A stretch of DNA of 64,000 nt from Aliagarivorans marinus DSM 23064. Its GTDB lineage: Bacteria; Pseudomonadota; Gammaproteobacteria; Enterobacterales; Celerinatantimonadaceae. The notes under the pieces were generated by a model, which ran no database searches, was not told where the DNA came from, and was given only the letters and a program-made list of their open reading frames with translations. Each line of letters starts with the position of its first letter. Position 1 is the first letter of the stretch. Location of the stretch: the NCBI RefSeq assembly GCF_000429485.1, contig NZ_AUBY01000015.1, positions 100,478 to 164,477 of the forward strand. The letters are read 5' to 3'. Of this stretch, positions 20,082-29,426 are shown one piece after another. Both the position numbers and the translations under genes were made by a program.

Positions 20082-20096
20082 GGGAAGTGAGGAAGC

Positions 20097-20792
20097 ATGA
20101 AGCGAGTGACTTGTAAGGTGGTATCGGTTGAGCCGATCCTCGACGACATCTTTAACATAGAGCTAAAACCAGAGTCGCCACAAACCTTTATCGCAGGGCA
20201 ATACCTGCAGATGGTCATGGCGGAAGATGACAAACGGCCGTTCTCTATTGCCAGCTCGCCAGAACAGACCGATCTTATCGAGCTGCATATCGGCGCACCA
20301 GAAACCAATTCCTATGCCCGTCAGGTCATCGAGAAGCTACAGCACAGTGGCGAAGTTGAGATTGAGTTGCCTTTCGGCAAAGCCGGCTATCGTGTCGACA
20401 GCGCCTTGCCGTTGTTGCTGATGGTGGGCGGCACTGGCTTTGCGTATGCCAAATCCATCGTTGAACATATCATCGACACCGAGCAGGATCGCAAGATCTA
20501 CTTGTACTGGGGTGGCCGCAACATGGGCGGACTGTATCTCAATGAGCTGGCCTATCAATGGCAAGAGCTGGACCGCGTGCACTTTGTACCGGTACTAGAG
20601 CATGCGGTGCCACAGTGGACCGGCAAGCGTGGTCTGGTGCACGAAGCGGTGCTGGAAGACTTTGAAGATATGAGTGGTCTAGAGGTTTATATTGCCGGGC
20701 GCTTTGAGATGGCGGCATTGGCGCGTGAAGCCTTTACTGCCCGCGGCCTACCCGCCGAGCAGCTCCATGGTGATGCCTACGAGTTTATCTAA
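20097..20792 (+). CDS. fre: NAD(P)H-flavin reductase
   Basis: Fre reduces free flavins with NAD(P)H. The 231-residue protein has the FAD/flavin motif RPFSIASSP, the NAD(P)-binding GGTGFAYAKSI and the late segment VYIAGRFEMA. The length and location after ubiD match E. coli fre. Here a ferredoxin gene precedes it, which opens the possibility that it also reduces that protein. It ends at a strong terminator. Confidence 0.93.
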   Translation: MKRVTCKVVSVEPILDDIFNIELKPESPQTFIAGQYLQMVMAEDDKRPFSIASSPEQTDLIELHIGAPETNSYARQVIEKLQHSGEVEIELPFGKAGYRVDSALPLLLMVGGTGFAYAKSIVEHIIDTEQDRKIYLYWGGRNMGGLYLNELAYQWQELDRVHFVPVLEHAVPQWTGKRGLVHEAVLEDFEDMSGLEVYIAGRFEMAALAREAFTARGLPAEQLHGDAYEFI

Positions 20793-20808
20793 CGCCCTTT
20801 TAAACCAG

Positions 20809-20837
20809 AAAAAGCCGCTCGATTGAGCGGCTTTGTT
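20809..20837. terminator. Bidirectional terminator fre/hemY
   Basis: AAAGCCGCTC (20811-20820) and GAGCGGCTTT (20825-20834) pair perfectly with a 4-base loop, with A tract before and T-rich sequence after, between convergent genes. Confidence 0.85.
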
Positions 20838-20856
20838 GTATGTGCTGCCTAAGGGC

Positions 20857-22023
20857 TTAAGCCAAGGCCTTTCGATAGAACTCCACTGCCTGTTCGGGAT
20901 CGGCCTGCTGGTGCTTCACCTCTGCCATCAACTGGTAGGCCTTGGCTGATGGTTCTGCTTCCAGACAGCGGCTTAATACGTTTTCCGCTTCGCTCAGCTG
21001 TTGTTGCTCAAGATAGAGCTTGGCCAAGGTCAGCAGTAGCGGTGGATAGTCACCACAGCGTTTCTCCAACTTAGCCAGCTGTTGGATCAGCGGGTAGGGA
21101 TCTTCCAGTTCCAGCTCTGAGGCTACTTCAAACAACAAACTGTCTGCCGAGCTGGTTAGCAACGAGCCAATCAACTGATAGGCGCCGCTGCTGTCGCCCG
21201 CTTTGATCAGCGCCCGGGTGGCGGTGGCAGCAATCAGTGCGTCTTTCTTTTGCTTACGCGGCATGCGATTCCAGTAGTCGGCTACCTTGTCGGCACCGTC
21301 ATGGGTGGCCAGCGCGTCAAACAGCGCCTGATAGCTGCGTTTGCGCTCGGCGTTTAGTTGTTCACTATCAATCAAATGCAGCTTATGGGCAGAGGGCAAA
21401 ATATCCAGATACTGCTGCCACATGGCCAATTCGGGATAGATCTGCAGCAGCAGGCGCTTGGCACTGGCGTTATCGATAGTTGACTGGGGTAGCTGTTGTA
21501 AACTGCCCAGCGCTGCTTGATGGTCGCCTTGCTGCAGTTGTAGGCGAGCCTGAGTGAGCAGTACCGCCTCGTCGCTGTCGCCGAGCTGGCTGGCCTTCTC
21601 AAGATAGGCATCGCGCTTGGATTGTTGCCCTTGGTTGGCGGCGGCCTCGGCAGCGGTCAGGTAGTTGAGGGCAGGCAGCTCGCTGTGTTGTGCCGCCTTC
21701 GAGACCAGCTTCTCGGCGTGCTGATAGTCGCCCTTCATCATCGCCATCAGGCCCTGCTGAGTGTGGCTTTGGGCGCTGCGACGACGCTGACGCCCCCACC
21801 AGTTGCCGGAGCGGGTGATGCTCAGCCAGATGATCCGCAGCAGCCACAGGCTGAACACCAGTGCGCAGAACAGGATAAACAGAAAGAAGATCGCGCTGGT
21901 GACCGACATCTCGATGGTGTAGTCGTTAAACGCAATCAGCACATAGCCTTTGTTACCTGCCAGCTGCGGGCCGAGGGCTAGCCCCAGTGCAAGCAGGCAG
22001 AGCAGGATCAGCACCTTAATCAT
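20857..22023 (-). CDS. hemY: HemY, membrane protein of the haem cluster
   Basis: A 388-residue inner-membrane protein with two N-terminal membrane segments (LILLCLLALGLALG and the later SAIFFLFILFCALVFSLWLL in part) followed by TPR-like repeats, as in the HemY_N/TPR family. Its exact role in haem metabolism is unsettled; it is not the oxygen-dependent protoporphyrinogen oxidase that shares the name. It is the last gene of hemCDXY, its start codon overlapping the hemX stop by one base. Confidence 0.92.
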   Translation of the reverse strand: MIKVLILLCLLALGLALGPQLAGNKGYVLIAFNDYTIEMSVTSAIFFLFILFCALVFSLWLLRIIWLSITRSGNWWGRQRRRSAQSHTQQGLMAMMKGDYQHAEKLVSKAAQHSELPALNYLTAAEAAANQGQQSKRDAYLEKASQLGDSDEAVLLTQARLQLQQGDHQAALGSLQQLPQSTIDNASAKRLLLQIYPELAMWQQYLDILPSAHKLHLIDSEQLNAERKRSYQALFDALATHDGADKVADYWNRMPRKQKKDALIAATATRALIKAGDSSGAYQLIGSLLTSSADSLLFEVASELELEDPYPLIQQLAKLEKRCGDYPPLLLTLAKLYLEQQQLSEAENVLSRCLEAEPSAKAYQLMAEVKHQQADPEQAVEFYRKALA

Positions 22024-23168
22024 TATTGACCCCCTTCAGCCAGCGGCTCGCGGATCAGCCGTTGCTCGCGCTGCTTAATGGCTTGCTCGGCGGCGGCCAG
22101 GCTCGCCAAGGTGTCAGGAACCTCGACCTGAATATCGAGGGTTTGCAGCTCACGCAGATCGCTGATCAAGGCCTCAGCTTGCGCATTCTGGGTAAAGTAC
22201 TGGCCGATCCACTGCTCAGCACGGGCCAGCTTGGCCTTGAATAGCTCGCCTTGTTGGCGGAACAGCGCTTGCTCGGCTTGTTGCAGCTGCAGCTTGAGGT
22301 TTTCATTTAGATACCAAGCGTGCTGTGGCTCGATCAGCGCCTCGACCTGGCCGTCGCGGCGGCGCACCGTGACGAAGTTTTCGCTAAAGCGTTGCCAACT
22401 CTTGGCGAGATTTTCCTGCCAATCGGCGGCGCTGTCACTGAGGGCTTGGTCTTGTTCCTCTAGTGCTTCGGGCAGCTCAATGGCAGCCAACTGCAGCGCT
22501 TCTACCTGCTCCAGCATGCTTTCCAGTTTTAGGGCGATACCGGTGCGATCAACCAGCGGCAGCGCCTGTATGGTTTGCAGATCTTGGGCGATGGCCCGGC
22601 GCAGCGTGAGCAGATGCGGGTCGTTAACCACGGCGAGTGAGGCATCGGCTTCGCTGAGTAACATGCTGGCGGTGGCGCTGTCTTGCTCCAGCCACAGCTT
22701 GTTGGCGGCCAACTGCAGTAGGTAGTTGGCTTCGTTGAGGCGCCAGTGGTTGGCATCTTTGACATTCATTAGAGCCAGCGCTTGTTGCAGGTCGGCGGCA
22801 TCTTGGCTGGCACTTTCCAGCTGCTGCTGGAAGCCATCTATGGTGCTTTGCTGGGCTTCTATCAGGGCGTTGAGTTGTTGAAGACGCTGTTGGTCCTGCT
22901 GCTGCGCTTCGCGATATTGTTGCTCGCGGGCATCTTGGCTGGTGTTAAGCAGGCGCATCTGGGTGCTTTGCTGTTCTTTGAGCTCGCTGAGCTGCCAGTA
23001 GCCAAGGCCTGCCAGCGCCAATACCAAGATAATGGCAATCACCGCCAGAATGACAGGAAGCAGAGATTTGGACTGTTTTTTAGGGGCCGAGTCGCTCTTC
23101 TCAGACGCAGTCGGGGCAGCAGATGCTGATGCGTCAGTTTGACTTTCGCTGGGTAGGGTCTCGTTCAT
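22023..23168 (-). CDS. hemX: HemX, putative uroporphyrinogen-associated membrane protein
   Basis: A 381-residue protein with an acidic/Ser-rich N-terminal stretch, one membrane segment at about residues 38-58 (LLPVILAVIAIILVLALAGL in part) and a long Gln-rich coiled coil, then a helical domain. It was once listed as uroporphyrin-III methyltransferase, but it has no methyltransferase motifs. It sits 14 bases after hemD and overlaps hemY. Confidence 0.92.
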   Translation of the reverse strand: MNETLPSESQTDASASAAPTASEKSDSAPKKQSKSLLPVILAVIAIILVLALAGLGYWQLSELKEQQSTQMRLLNTSQDAREQQYREAQQQDQQRLQQLNALIEAQQSTIDGFQQQLESASQDAADLQQALALMNVKDANHWRLNEANYLLQLAANKLWLEQDSATASMLLSEADASLAVVNDPHLLTLRRAIAQDLQTIQALPLVDRTGIALKLESMLEQVEALQLAAIELPEALEEQDQALSDSAADWQENLAKSWQRFSENFVTVRRRDGQVEALIEPQHAWYLNENLKLQLQQAEQALFRQQGELFKAKLARAEQWIGQYFTQNAQAEALISDLRELQTLDIQVEVPDTLASLAAAEQAIKQREQRLIREPLAEGGQ

Positions 23169-23182
23169 TGTTATTCCTTTTA

Positions 23183-23911
23183 CTAAGACAGCTTCGTCAA
23201 TGCCTGGGCAAAGGCCTGATTGGAGGCGCCTTCACTGAGCACTAAATGATTAAAGCCCAATGACTTGGCGAAGTCTACTAGACGTTGGCTGGGTACCAGC
23301 AAGTGGCACGCTCGCAACCAGCTTTGAAAATCGGCGTTGTCAGATTGTGCGACAAGTTGTTTTAACAGCTCGCCGCTACTGACCACCAAGGTATCGATGT
23401 TTTGTTGCCATTGTAGTCGCTGCGCTGGGGAGTAGCGTAGCCCTTGCCGCCGGTAGCATTCCACGTAGCTCACTTGGGCGCCCTTGGATCCTAGCTGCTC
23501 GGCCAGCCACTCGCGCCCAGTGTCGCCGCGCATGATAATCGCCCGCTCAATCTGCTGGGTCGCCAGCAATGCCAACATCCCCTCGCTGTTTTGCTGTGCG
23601 GGATAAACGGCGTCTACCCCCCACGCTTTCCAACGCTGAGCACTGGCTTGGCCAACCGCTAAAAAGTTGAGGGCCTCGGGCCAGGCGAGCTGAGCTTGCT
23701 CGCGCCACTGTTCCACCGCATCGACCGCATATTGGCTGACTGCGATCAACCAAGTGTTGGTAGAGGTGTCGATGTTATGCAGCTGGGGGAAGTCATCATG
23801 GGGATGGATCGCTTGCATCGGCGCAAAGGTCACCGTGTAGCCCAGCTCACGCAGCAGCGCGCTGCACTGCTCGCCGTGGTGCTGGGGACGGGTAACCAAC
23901 ACGCCGCGCAT
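23183..23911 (-). CDS. hemD: Uroporphyrinogen-III synthase
   Basis: HemD cyclises hydroxymethylbilane with inversion of ring D. The 242-residue protein has the two-domain pattern of this divergent family: VLVTRPQHHGEQ at the N-terminus, WLIAVSQYAVDAV, FLAVGQASAQRW and a late VVSSGELLKQLV. It begins where hemC ends, in the standard hemCDXY operon. Confidence 0.93.
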   Translation of the reverse strand: MRGVLVTRPQHHGEQCSALLRELGYTVTFAPMQAIHPHDDFPQLHNIDTSTNTWLIAVSQYAVDAVEQWREQAQLAWPEALNFLAVGQASAQRWKAWGVDAVYPAQQNSEGMLALLATQQIERAIIMRGDTGREWLAEQLGSKGAQVSYVECYRRQGLRYSPAQRLQWQQNIDTLVVSSGELLKQLVAQSDNADFQSWLRACHLLVPSQRLVDFAKSLGFNHLVLSEGASNQAFAQALTKLS

Positions 23912-24838
23912 CTAGCCGTAGACCTCGGCCAAGATCTTATCGGCGCCCGCGCTGAGTAAGCGCTCGGCGAGGCTTACGCCCAGTTGCTCCGCCTGTTCCG
24001 CAGGGCCGTGGATCTCATCTTCAATGACTCTGGAGCCGTCGATAGCGCCGACGAGGGCGCGTAGGCGAAGCTGGGGGCCATCGAGCTCGGCAAAGCAGGC
24101 AATCGGTACCTGACAGCCGCCTTGCAGTCGGTGGTTTAAGGCGCGCTCGGCTTTAACACGAATCGAGGTGTCTGCATCGTTTAGTGGCGCCAGCAATGTG
24201 TGAAGGCGCTCATCATCGCTGCGACACTCAATCCCAACCGCGCCTTGGCCACCGGCGGGTAGTAAGGTGTCGGGCGAGAGGTAGTCGGCGATACGCTGTT
24301 GCATCTCTAAGCGCAGCAGGCCGGCGCTGGCCAGGATAATGGCGTGATACTCGCCTGCATCAAGCTTGGCCAGGCGGGTGTTCACGTTGCCGCGCAGGTC
24401 TTTGATCTGTAGGTCGGGGCGCAGCTTAAGCAGTTGGCATTGGCGGCGCAGGCTGCTGGTGCCTACGATCGCGCCTTGAGGTAGTGCATCGAGGCTGGGG
24501 TAGTCGTTGCTAACAAAGGCGTCGCGCGGGTCTTCGCGCTCGCAGATGCAGTACAGGCCCAAACCATCGGGAAACTCCATCGGGACATCTTTCATGGAGT
24601 GCACCGCAATGTCTGCTCGGCCATCGAGCATGGCGTTTTCCAACTCTTTGAGAAACAGGCCTTTACCGCCGATCTTGGCCAGTGGGGTGTCGAGGATCTT
24701 GTCGCCCTTGGTGCTCATCGGCAGCAGTTCGACGCTAAGGCCGCTGTGTTCGGCTTCTAAGCGGGCTTTAACAAACTCGGCCTGCCACATGGCCAAGGGG
24801 CTTTTACGGGTGGCAATACGCAGGGTGTTCACAAACAC
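23912..24838 (-). CDS. hemC: Porphobilinogen deaminase (hydroxymethylbilane synthase)
   Basis: HemC joins four porphobilinogens into hydroxymethylbilane. The 308-residue enzyme has the conserved [15 protein letters not shown], the active-site Asp segment [25 protein letters not shown] and the Cys that carries the dipyrromethane cofactor ([10 protein letters not shown]). The start is GTG, either at 24838 or 24832; a GGAG site is close to both. It is divergent from cyaA, as in E. coli. Confidence 0.96.
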   Translation of the reverse strand: MFVNTLRIATRKSPLAMWQAEFVKARLEAEHSGLSVELLPMSTKGDKILDTPLAKIGGKGLFLKELENAMLDGRADIAVHSMKDVPMEFPDGLGLYCICEREDPRDAFVSNDYPSLDALPQGAIVGTSSLRRQCQLLKLRPDLQIKDLRGNVNTRLAKLDAGEYHAIILASAGLLRLEMQQRIADYLSPDTLLPAGGQGAVGIECRSDDERLHTLLAPLNDADTSIRVKAERALNHRLQGGCQVPIACFAELDGPQLRLRALVGAIDGSRVIEDEIHGPAEQAEQLGVSLAERLLSAGADKILAEVYG

Positions 24839-24873
24839 GCGTCTCCATTTAATGCATGTTTTACAATGCCTTC

Positions 24874-24902
24874 AGGGTATCACTGGCGAGCCGCTGGCCC
24901 AA
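24874..24902 (-). promoter_or_regulatory. Putative hemC promoter
   Basis: On the minus strand TTGGGC (24897-24902), a 17-base spacer and TACCCT (24874-24879) preceded by TG (extended -10) lie 36 bases before the hemC start. Confidence 0.45.
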
Positions 24903-25013
24903 CCGTCTTACCCGGATTCCCGTGCAAAATTGGCGGCTGGCTTAGGCGATTTTTACACGCCAAGCACAGCCCTGCTTGGAGTAGGGTTTTAGTTTACCGG
25001 TGATGCGTAGAAG

Positions 25014-25029
25014 TGTTAACATGCTCACA
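25014..25029. promoter_or_regulatory. CRP-like site at the cyaA promoter
   Basis: TGTTA-ACATGC-TCACA matches the CRP consensus TGTGA-n6-TCACA at nine of ten conserved bases. It covers the predicted -35 of cyaA, so bound CRP-cAMP should repress, forming a feedback loop like the one known for E. coli cyaA (where the site overlaps the -10). Confidence 0.6.
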
Positions 25030-25045
25030 TTTCATACGTTATATA
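25016..25045 (+). promoter_or_regulatory. Putative cyaA promoter
   Basis: TTAACA (25016-25021), an 18-base spacer and TATATA (25040-25045). Transcription would start near 25052, which excludes a GTG start at 25013 and supports the TTG at 25082. Confidence 0.5.
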
Positions 25046-25081
25046 TACTTGCCCAACACTCTGGGCGGGTTAAAGAGTACC

Positions 25082-27574
25082 TTGCAGGAAACCATAGCAG
25101 CCCTTCTAGATAAGGCACGTCGCACTCAACAACATCGCAAACAGCTGGCATTACAAACTATGTCGGCGGAGGTGCAGCAGGTGTTTGAGTTGCTGCCTTC
25201 GATGTTGCATTACCATCACCCGAGTATCCCGGGCTTTGTCGATGGTGAGGTGCCACAAGGTATTTGCCGTTTTGAACCGACCACCCGTCACTCCATCTTC
25301 CTGCAGCAGCACTTCTTGTGCACCCCCGAGCAGCCGCAAAGTCGCGAGATCTTGGGTATCTATTCCATGGGCAGTACCGCAACCATTGGCCAGTCGCAGA
25401 CCAGCGACTTGGATATTTGGGTGTGTCACGACGCCGAGATGGACGCCGAACGGGTGGAGCTGCTGCGCAGCAAGTGTGACAAAATCTCGGTGTGGGCCGA
25501 CCACCAAGGGGTTGAGCTTAACTTCTTTATGGTGGCGGAGAATCAGTTCAAAACTGGCGCGATCAGTGAGCTATCCAAAGATAACTGTGGTAGCGCCCAG
25601 CACCTGCTGTTGCTTGATGAGTTCTACCGCACTGCGCTGCCCTTAGCGGGTAAAAAACTGGTGTGGTACGCGGTGCCGGCAGAGCTAGACCAAAGCTACG
25701 ACAGCTTCGTGGCCGAGCAGTTTGCTGCTGGTCACTTCAACCACGAACGCTGGCTGGACCTCGGTGGCCTGGATGTGATTCCCGCCGAGGAGTACTTTGG
25801 CTCTGCCCTATGGCAGCTCTATAAAGGTATCGACTCGCCCTATAAAGCGGTGCTGAAAACCCTGCTGATGGAAGCCTACTCGTCGGAGTACCCCAACACC
25901 GCGCTGTTGGCGGTAGAGGCCAAGCGCATTGCTCAGGAAGGCCGTGAGTTTGAACTCACCCAAGATGCCTACTACCTGATGCTGGCCAAGGTAACCGACT
26001 ATCTGGAGTCTATCGAAGACTACCCGCGTCTCGATTTGGTGCGCCGCTGTTTTTACCTGAAGAACTCCGATAACAATCCACTGCCCAGTGACCTGCTAGA
26101 AGTACGCGCGCTTAACTGGCAGCAGCGTTTTATGGCCAAGTTGGTCAAACAGTGGGGCTGGTCGCAGAAGAAGATTGAACACCTTAACCAGCGCAGTAGC
26201 TGGAAGGTTAAAGACGTTAAAGAGGCGCACGCCGAGCTACTCGATGCCTTGATGCTCAGCTACCGCAACCTGATCCGCTTCGCCCGTCGCAATAACATCA
26301 GTGAATCGATCAACCCGGAAGACATCGGCATCCTATCGCGTAAGCTCTATGCCGCCTTTGAAAGCCTTCCCGGTAAGGTGACCCAGATTAACCCGCAGAT
26401 CTCGCCCGATTTGTCGGAGCCCCACCTGAGCTTTATCCACTCTCCGGCGGGCAGCCAATGTGGCGAAGGCTGGTATCTGTACCGCGCCCCGCTCGATGGT
26501 CATGCCCTGCGCGGCCATGTGGCGCTGGAGCACTCCAGCTACTTGGCCAAACTGGTGTCGTGGGGCTATTTCAATGAGCTCAGCACCAACCAGACCCAGC
26601 TACATGTCTATCAGCGCGAAGGGGCGATGTGCGAGCAAAAGGTGCTGGAGTTTGACCGTGACCTACGCCGTGCCTTTCCAGTACATATCGAGGCCGCCAG
26701 CAACTTGGCCTTGACCCGCCCCTGTGAGATCCGCCACTTGGGGGTGTTCATTAACCTCGAGCAAGACCCAACGGCGCGCTGGGCGGGCAAGGTGATCGAG
26801 TTCGATGGCAACGCCACCAATATCTTCTCCTTTGGTCGCAGCGAAACCTGTCTGGTCGCCTCGGTGGACTTGGTTTATCGCAACACCTGGAACGAGATCC
26901 GTACCCTGCACTTCTCCGGCGATACCGCGGTGGTGGATGCCCTGACCACCGTGCTGGGCAAGATGCACCGCGACGCTAAAAAGCCCGAGCATATCGATGT
27001 GTTCTGCTACAGCGCCCACTTCCGCGAAGAGATCTGCAGTAACTTTCAGGCGCTACTGGAAGAGTGTATCGAGAGTCGCCTGAAAGCGCGTCAGCAAAAA
27101 GCGGTGAAAACCGTGCTGCTGGGCAAAGAGAAATACGGCTTGTTTATCGAAGACCGTGGCGTGTCGGTGAAGAAGCTGGATAACAGCGTGCGCTTTTACA
27201 GCGAGCTGTCGAACAACAAGTTGGAGCGGATGCCGCTGCAGCTCAACACCGGCGACAAGAAGACCGTGCCCAACGTGGTAGAAGCCCACGCCAGTGAAGG
27301 CTTAGTGCAGTACTTCTTCGAGAATCTGGCGGACGGCTTCAACATCTATATCGTCGATGAGACCAACCAGATCGAGATGTACCATGAGTTTGCGGGTAGT
27401 AAGGATGAGTTGGTGCAGGGAATCAACCGCTTCTATACCACCTCATCACGCGAGCAAGTGGGCGGCAGTGGCAATAGCCAAGCGATTAACTTCAATCTCC
27501 CTCAGTTCTACGACATCGTGGTGCGTGAAGGCCATTGGCAGGTAGAGCCGTTCCGCAGTGGTGAAGGCCGCTAG
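25082..27574 (+). CDS. cyaA: Class I adenylate cyclase
   Basis: CyaA makes cAMP, the co-activator of CRP, and is controlled by the glucose phosphotransferase system. The protein of about 830 residues has an N-terminal catalytic domain (LLPSMLHYHHP, MGSTATIGQSQTSDLDIWVC in part, nucleotidyltransferase-like DLDIW) and a C-terminal regulatory domain (FINFNLPQFY-like NFNLPQFYDIV at the end). The TTG at 25082 aligns with the TTG-started E. coli protein, has an AAAGAG site, and fits the promoter; an upstream GTG at 25013 is in frame but would lie before the transcription start. Confidence 0.95.
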   Translation: MQETIAALLDKARRTQQHRKQLALQTMSAEVQQVFELLPSMLHYHHPSIPGFVDGEVPQGICRFEPTTRHSIFLQQHFLCTPEQPQSREILGIYSMGSTATIGQSQTSDLDIWVCHDAEMDAERVELLRSKCDKISVWADHQGVELNFFMVAENQFKTGAISELSKDNCGSAQHLLLLDEFYRTALPLAGKKLVWYAVPAELDQSYDSFVAEQFAAGHFNHERWLDLGGLDVIPAEEYFGSALWQLYKGIDSPYKAVLKTLLMEAYSSEYPNTALLAVEAKRIAQEGREFELTQDAYYLMLAKVTDYLESIEDYPRLDLVRRCFYLKNSDNNPLPSDLLEVRALNWQQRFMAKLVKQWGWSQKKIEHLNQRSSWKVKDVKEAHAELLDALMLSYRNLIRFARRNNISESINPEDIGILSRKLYAAFESLPGKVTQINPQISPDLSEPHLSFIHSPAGSQCGEGWYLYRAPLDGHALRGHVALEHSSYLAKLVSWGYFNELSTNQTQLHVYQREGAMCEQKVLEFDRDLRRAFPVHIEAASNLALTRPCEIRHLGVFINLEQDPTARWAGKVIEFDGNATNIFSFGRSETCLVASVDLVYRNTWNEIRTLHFSGDTAVVDALTTVLGKMHRDAKKPEHIDVFCYSAHFREEICSNFQALLEECIESRLKARQQKAVKTVLLGKEKYGLFIEDRGVSVKKLDNSVRFYSELSNNKLERMPLQLNTGDKKTVPNVVEAHASEGLVQYFFENLADGFNIYIVDETNQIEMYHEFAGSKDELVQGINRFYTTSSREQVGGSGNSQAINFNLPQFYDIVVREGHWQVEPFRSGEGR

Positions 27575-27595
27575 CGCGGCCACATCAACGGGTGA

Positions 27596-27913
27596 TTAAG
27601 CGAAGCTTAGCTCTACGCCACTTTGGTCTTTGATTGACTGGCTTAGGAAGGACCAGAACTCGTTGCCGCTGCGGTTACAGATCCACTGGCTGTCGTCGCG
27701 CCACTCGAAGTGATAACCGCCAAACTTGGTGGCTAGCCATAGCTGATGCAGTGGTTCTTGCTTGTTGATCACGATCTGTGAGCCGTTCTCAAACTCCAGG
27801 GTGAGCACTCCACCATTCACGTCGCATTCGATATCGAAGTCGTCACTGTCGGTGGCCAGTTCGATTTTGGCAAATGCGTCATCAATAAGTTGGTGGTAGT
27901 AGCTATCGTTCAT
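27596..27913 (-). CDS. cyaY: Frataxin-like iron protein CyaY
   Basis: CyaY is the bacterial frataxin, an acidic iron-binding regulator of iron-sulfur cluster assembly. The 105-residue protein has the acidic first helix and strand (DDAFAKIE, DSDDFDIECDVNGGVL) and the signature QEPLHQLWLATKFGGYHF followed by WICNRSG. ATG 27913 is preferred to ATG 27922 because AAGGA is 8 bases upstream of it. It faces cyaA tail to tail, and lptM starts divergently about 95 bases away. Confidence 0.95.
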   Translation of the reverse strand: MNDSYYHQLIDDAFAKIELATDSDDFDIECDVNGGVLTLEFENGSQIVINKQEPLHQLWLATKFGGYHFEWRDDSQWICNRSGNEFWSFLSQSIKDQSGVELSFA

Positions 27914-28008
27914 GGCTTGCATCCTTGGTTGATCTGTAGCGATTCTGTTGCAATTCGTTGGGCGAATGCGGATTATAAGGGCATTCTAGCAATATTCATG
28001 GTTTATTC

Positions 28009-28137
28009 ATGACAAAACAACTGATTGTGGTGTTGGCTCTGTGTTGCGGCATTATCGCCTGCGGCCAGAAGGGACCACTCTATCACCCTCCGGCGGACCA
28101 GGAAGCCCCCACCGCGCCGGACGAGCAACAACAGTAA
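28009..28137 (+). CDS. lptM: LPS-assembly lipoprotein LptM (YifL)
   Basis: A 42-residue lipoprotein. The signal sequence (QLIVVLALCCGIIAC) ends in a lipobox with Cys18, followed by the family signature CGQKGPLYHP and a Pro-rich tail. In E. coli LptM stabilises the LptD/LptE translocon and helps LptD disulfide maturation. Its place between cyaY and lysA-dapF is the conserved one. It is immediately upstream of lysA (27 bases) and probably co-transcribed. Confidence 0.93.
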   Translation: MTKQLIVVLALCCGIIACGQKGPLYHPPADQEAPTAPDEQQQ

Positions 28138-28164
28138 TCGACGGATTAGATACAAGGACAGCAC

Positions 28165-29424
28165 TTGGACTTTTTTAACTACCGCCAGCAGCAACTCATG
28201 GCCGAGGATTGCTCTCTTACCGAACTGGCTGAGCGTTTTGGAACGCCTCTTTTTGTATACTCGCGCGCAACTATTGAACGTCACTGGCGCGCCTTTGACC
28301 TGGCGGCAGCGGATCGCGAGCACTTGGTGTGCTATGCGGTGAAGGCCAACTCAAACTTGGCCGTATTGAACCTGATGGCCCGCATGGGCAGTGGTTTTGA
28401 CATCGTCTCTGGCGGTGAGCTGGCGCGGGTACTGGAAGCCGGTGGCGATCCGGCGAAGGTGGTGTTCTCGGGCGTGGGTAAAACCTCGCAAGAGATCGAG
28501 TATGCCCTTGAGTCCGGTATCTATTGCTTCAATGTAGAGTCTGAGCCGGAGTTAGAGCGGATCTCTGCGGTGGCTGCGCGCGTGGGCAAAACAGCGCCCA
28601 TCTCGCTGCGGATCAACCCAGATATCGATGCCGGTACCCACCCTTATATCTCCACCGGCCTGAAAGAGAACAAGTTCGGTATTCCCATCGAGCGTGCGCC
28701 CGAGGTGTATCGCTTTGCGGCGAGTCTGCCCAATCTGAAGATTACTGGCCTCGATTGCCACATCGGCTCACAGCTCACCGAGCTAGAGCCCTTTGTCGAA
28801 GCCATCGATAAGCTATTAGCCTTGATTGATCGTTTGGCCGAGCAAGGCATTGTGATCGAGCATTTAGACGTGGGCGGCGGTCTGGGCGTGAGTTACGATG
28901 ACGAGCAACCGCCGCAGCCTGCTGAGTATGCGCAGGCCTTGGCCGAACGTTTGGGCGAGCGCCCTCTCAAGCTTATCTTCGAGCCGGGCCGCGCGATTAT
29001 GGCCAACGCTGGAATCATGCTGACTCAGGTGGAGTTCCTCAAGCCCACCGAAACCAAAAACTTCGCCATTGTTGATGCGGCGATGAACGATCTGATCCGT
29101 CCATCGCTGTATTCGGCTTGGCAGGCGATTGTGCCGGTGCTGCAGCGCCCGGAACTCACTAGCGCTGAGTACGATGTGGTGGGTCCGGTCTGTGAGACTG
29201 GCGACTTTTTAGGCAAACAGCGCGAATTGGCCATCGAGCAAGGCGATTATCTGGCAGTGCGCTCCGCCGGTGCCTATGGTTTTAGCATGAGCTCTAACTA
29301 CAACTCGCGCCCACGCGCTGCCGAAGTCATGGTGGATGGCGACCAAGCCCATCTAATCCGAGCTCGGGAAAGCTTGCAGCAACTTTGGCAAGGAGAAGCC
29401 TGCTTACCTGAGGACCAAGGCTAA
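28165..29424 (+). CDS. lysA: Diaminopimelate decarboxylase
   Basis: LysA makes L-lysine from meso-diaminopimelate with PLP. The 419-residue protein has the PLP lysine in CYAVKANSN, the glycine loop [23 protein letters not shown] and the catalytic CETGDFLGK. The start is TTG 28165, with AAGGA 6 bases upstream; the protein then begins as in vibrio LysA. It is followed 2 bases later by dapF, whose product makes its substrate. Confidence 0.95.
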   Translation: MDFFNYRQQQLMAEDCSLTELAERFGTPLFVYSRATIERHWRAFDLAAADREHLVCYAVKANSNLAVLNLMARMGSGFDIVSGGELARVLEAGGDPAKVVFSGVGKTSQEIEYALESGIYCFNVESEPELERISAVAARVGKTAPISLRINPDIDAGTHPYISTGLKENKFGIPIERAPEVYRFAASLPNLKITGLDCHIGSQLTELEPFVEAIDKLLALIDRLAEQGIVIEHLDVGGGLGVSYDDEQPPQPAEYAQALAERLGERPLKLIFEPGRAIMANAGIMLTQVEFLKPTETKNFAIVDAAMNDLIRPSLYSAWQAIVPVLQRPELTSAEYDVVGPVCETGDFLGKQRELAIEQGDYLAVRSAGAYGFSMSSNYNSRPRAAEVMVDGDQAHLIRARESLQQLWQGEACLPEDQG

Positions 29425-29426
29425 CG

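Noticed and set aside
20857..23168. HemX as uroporphyrin-III methyltransferase and HemY as protoporphyrinogen oxidase
   Set aside because: Neither protein carries the motifs of those enzymes; both names are historic labels for membrane/coiled-coil and TPR proteins.
25013..25081. Earlier GTG start of cyaA
   Set aside because: It lies on the CRP-like site and promoter; the TTG at 25082 matches the E. coli start.
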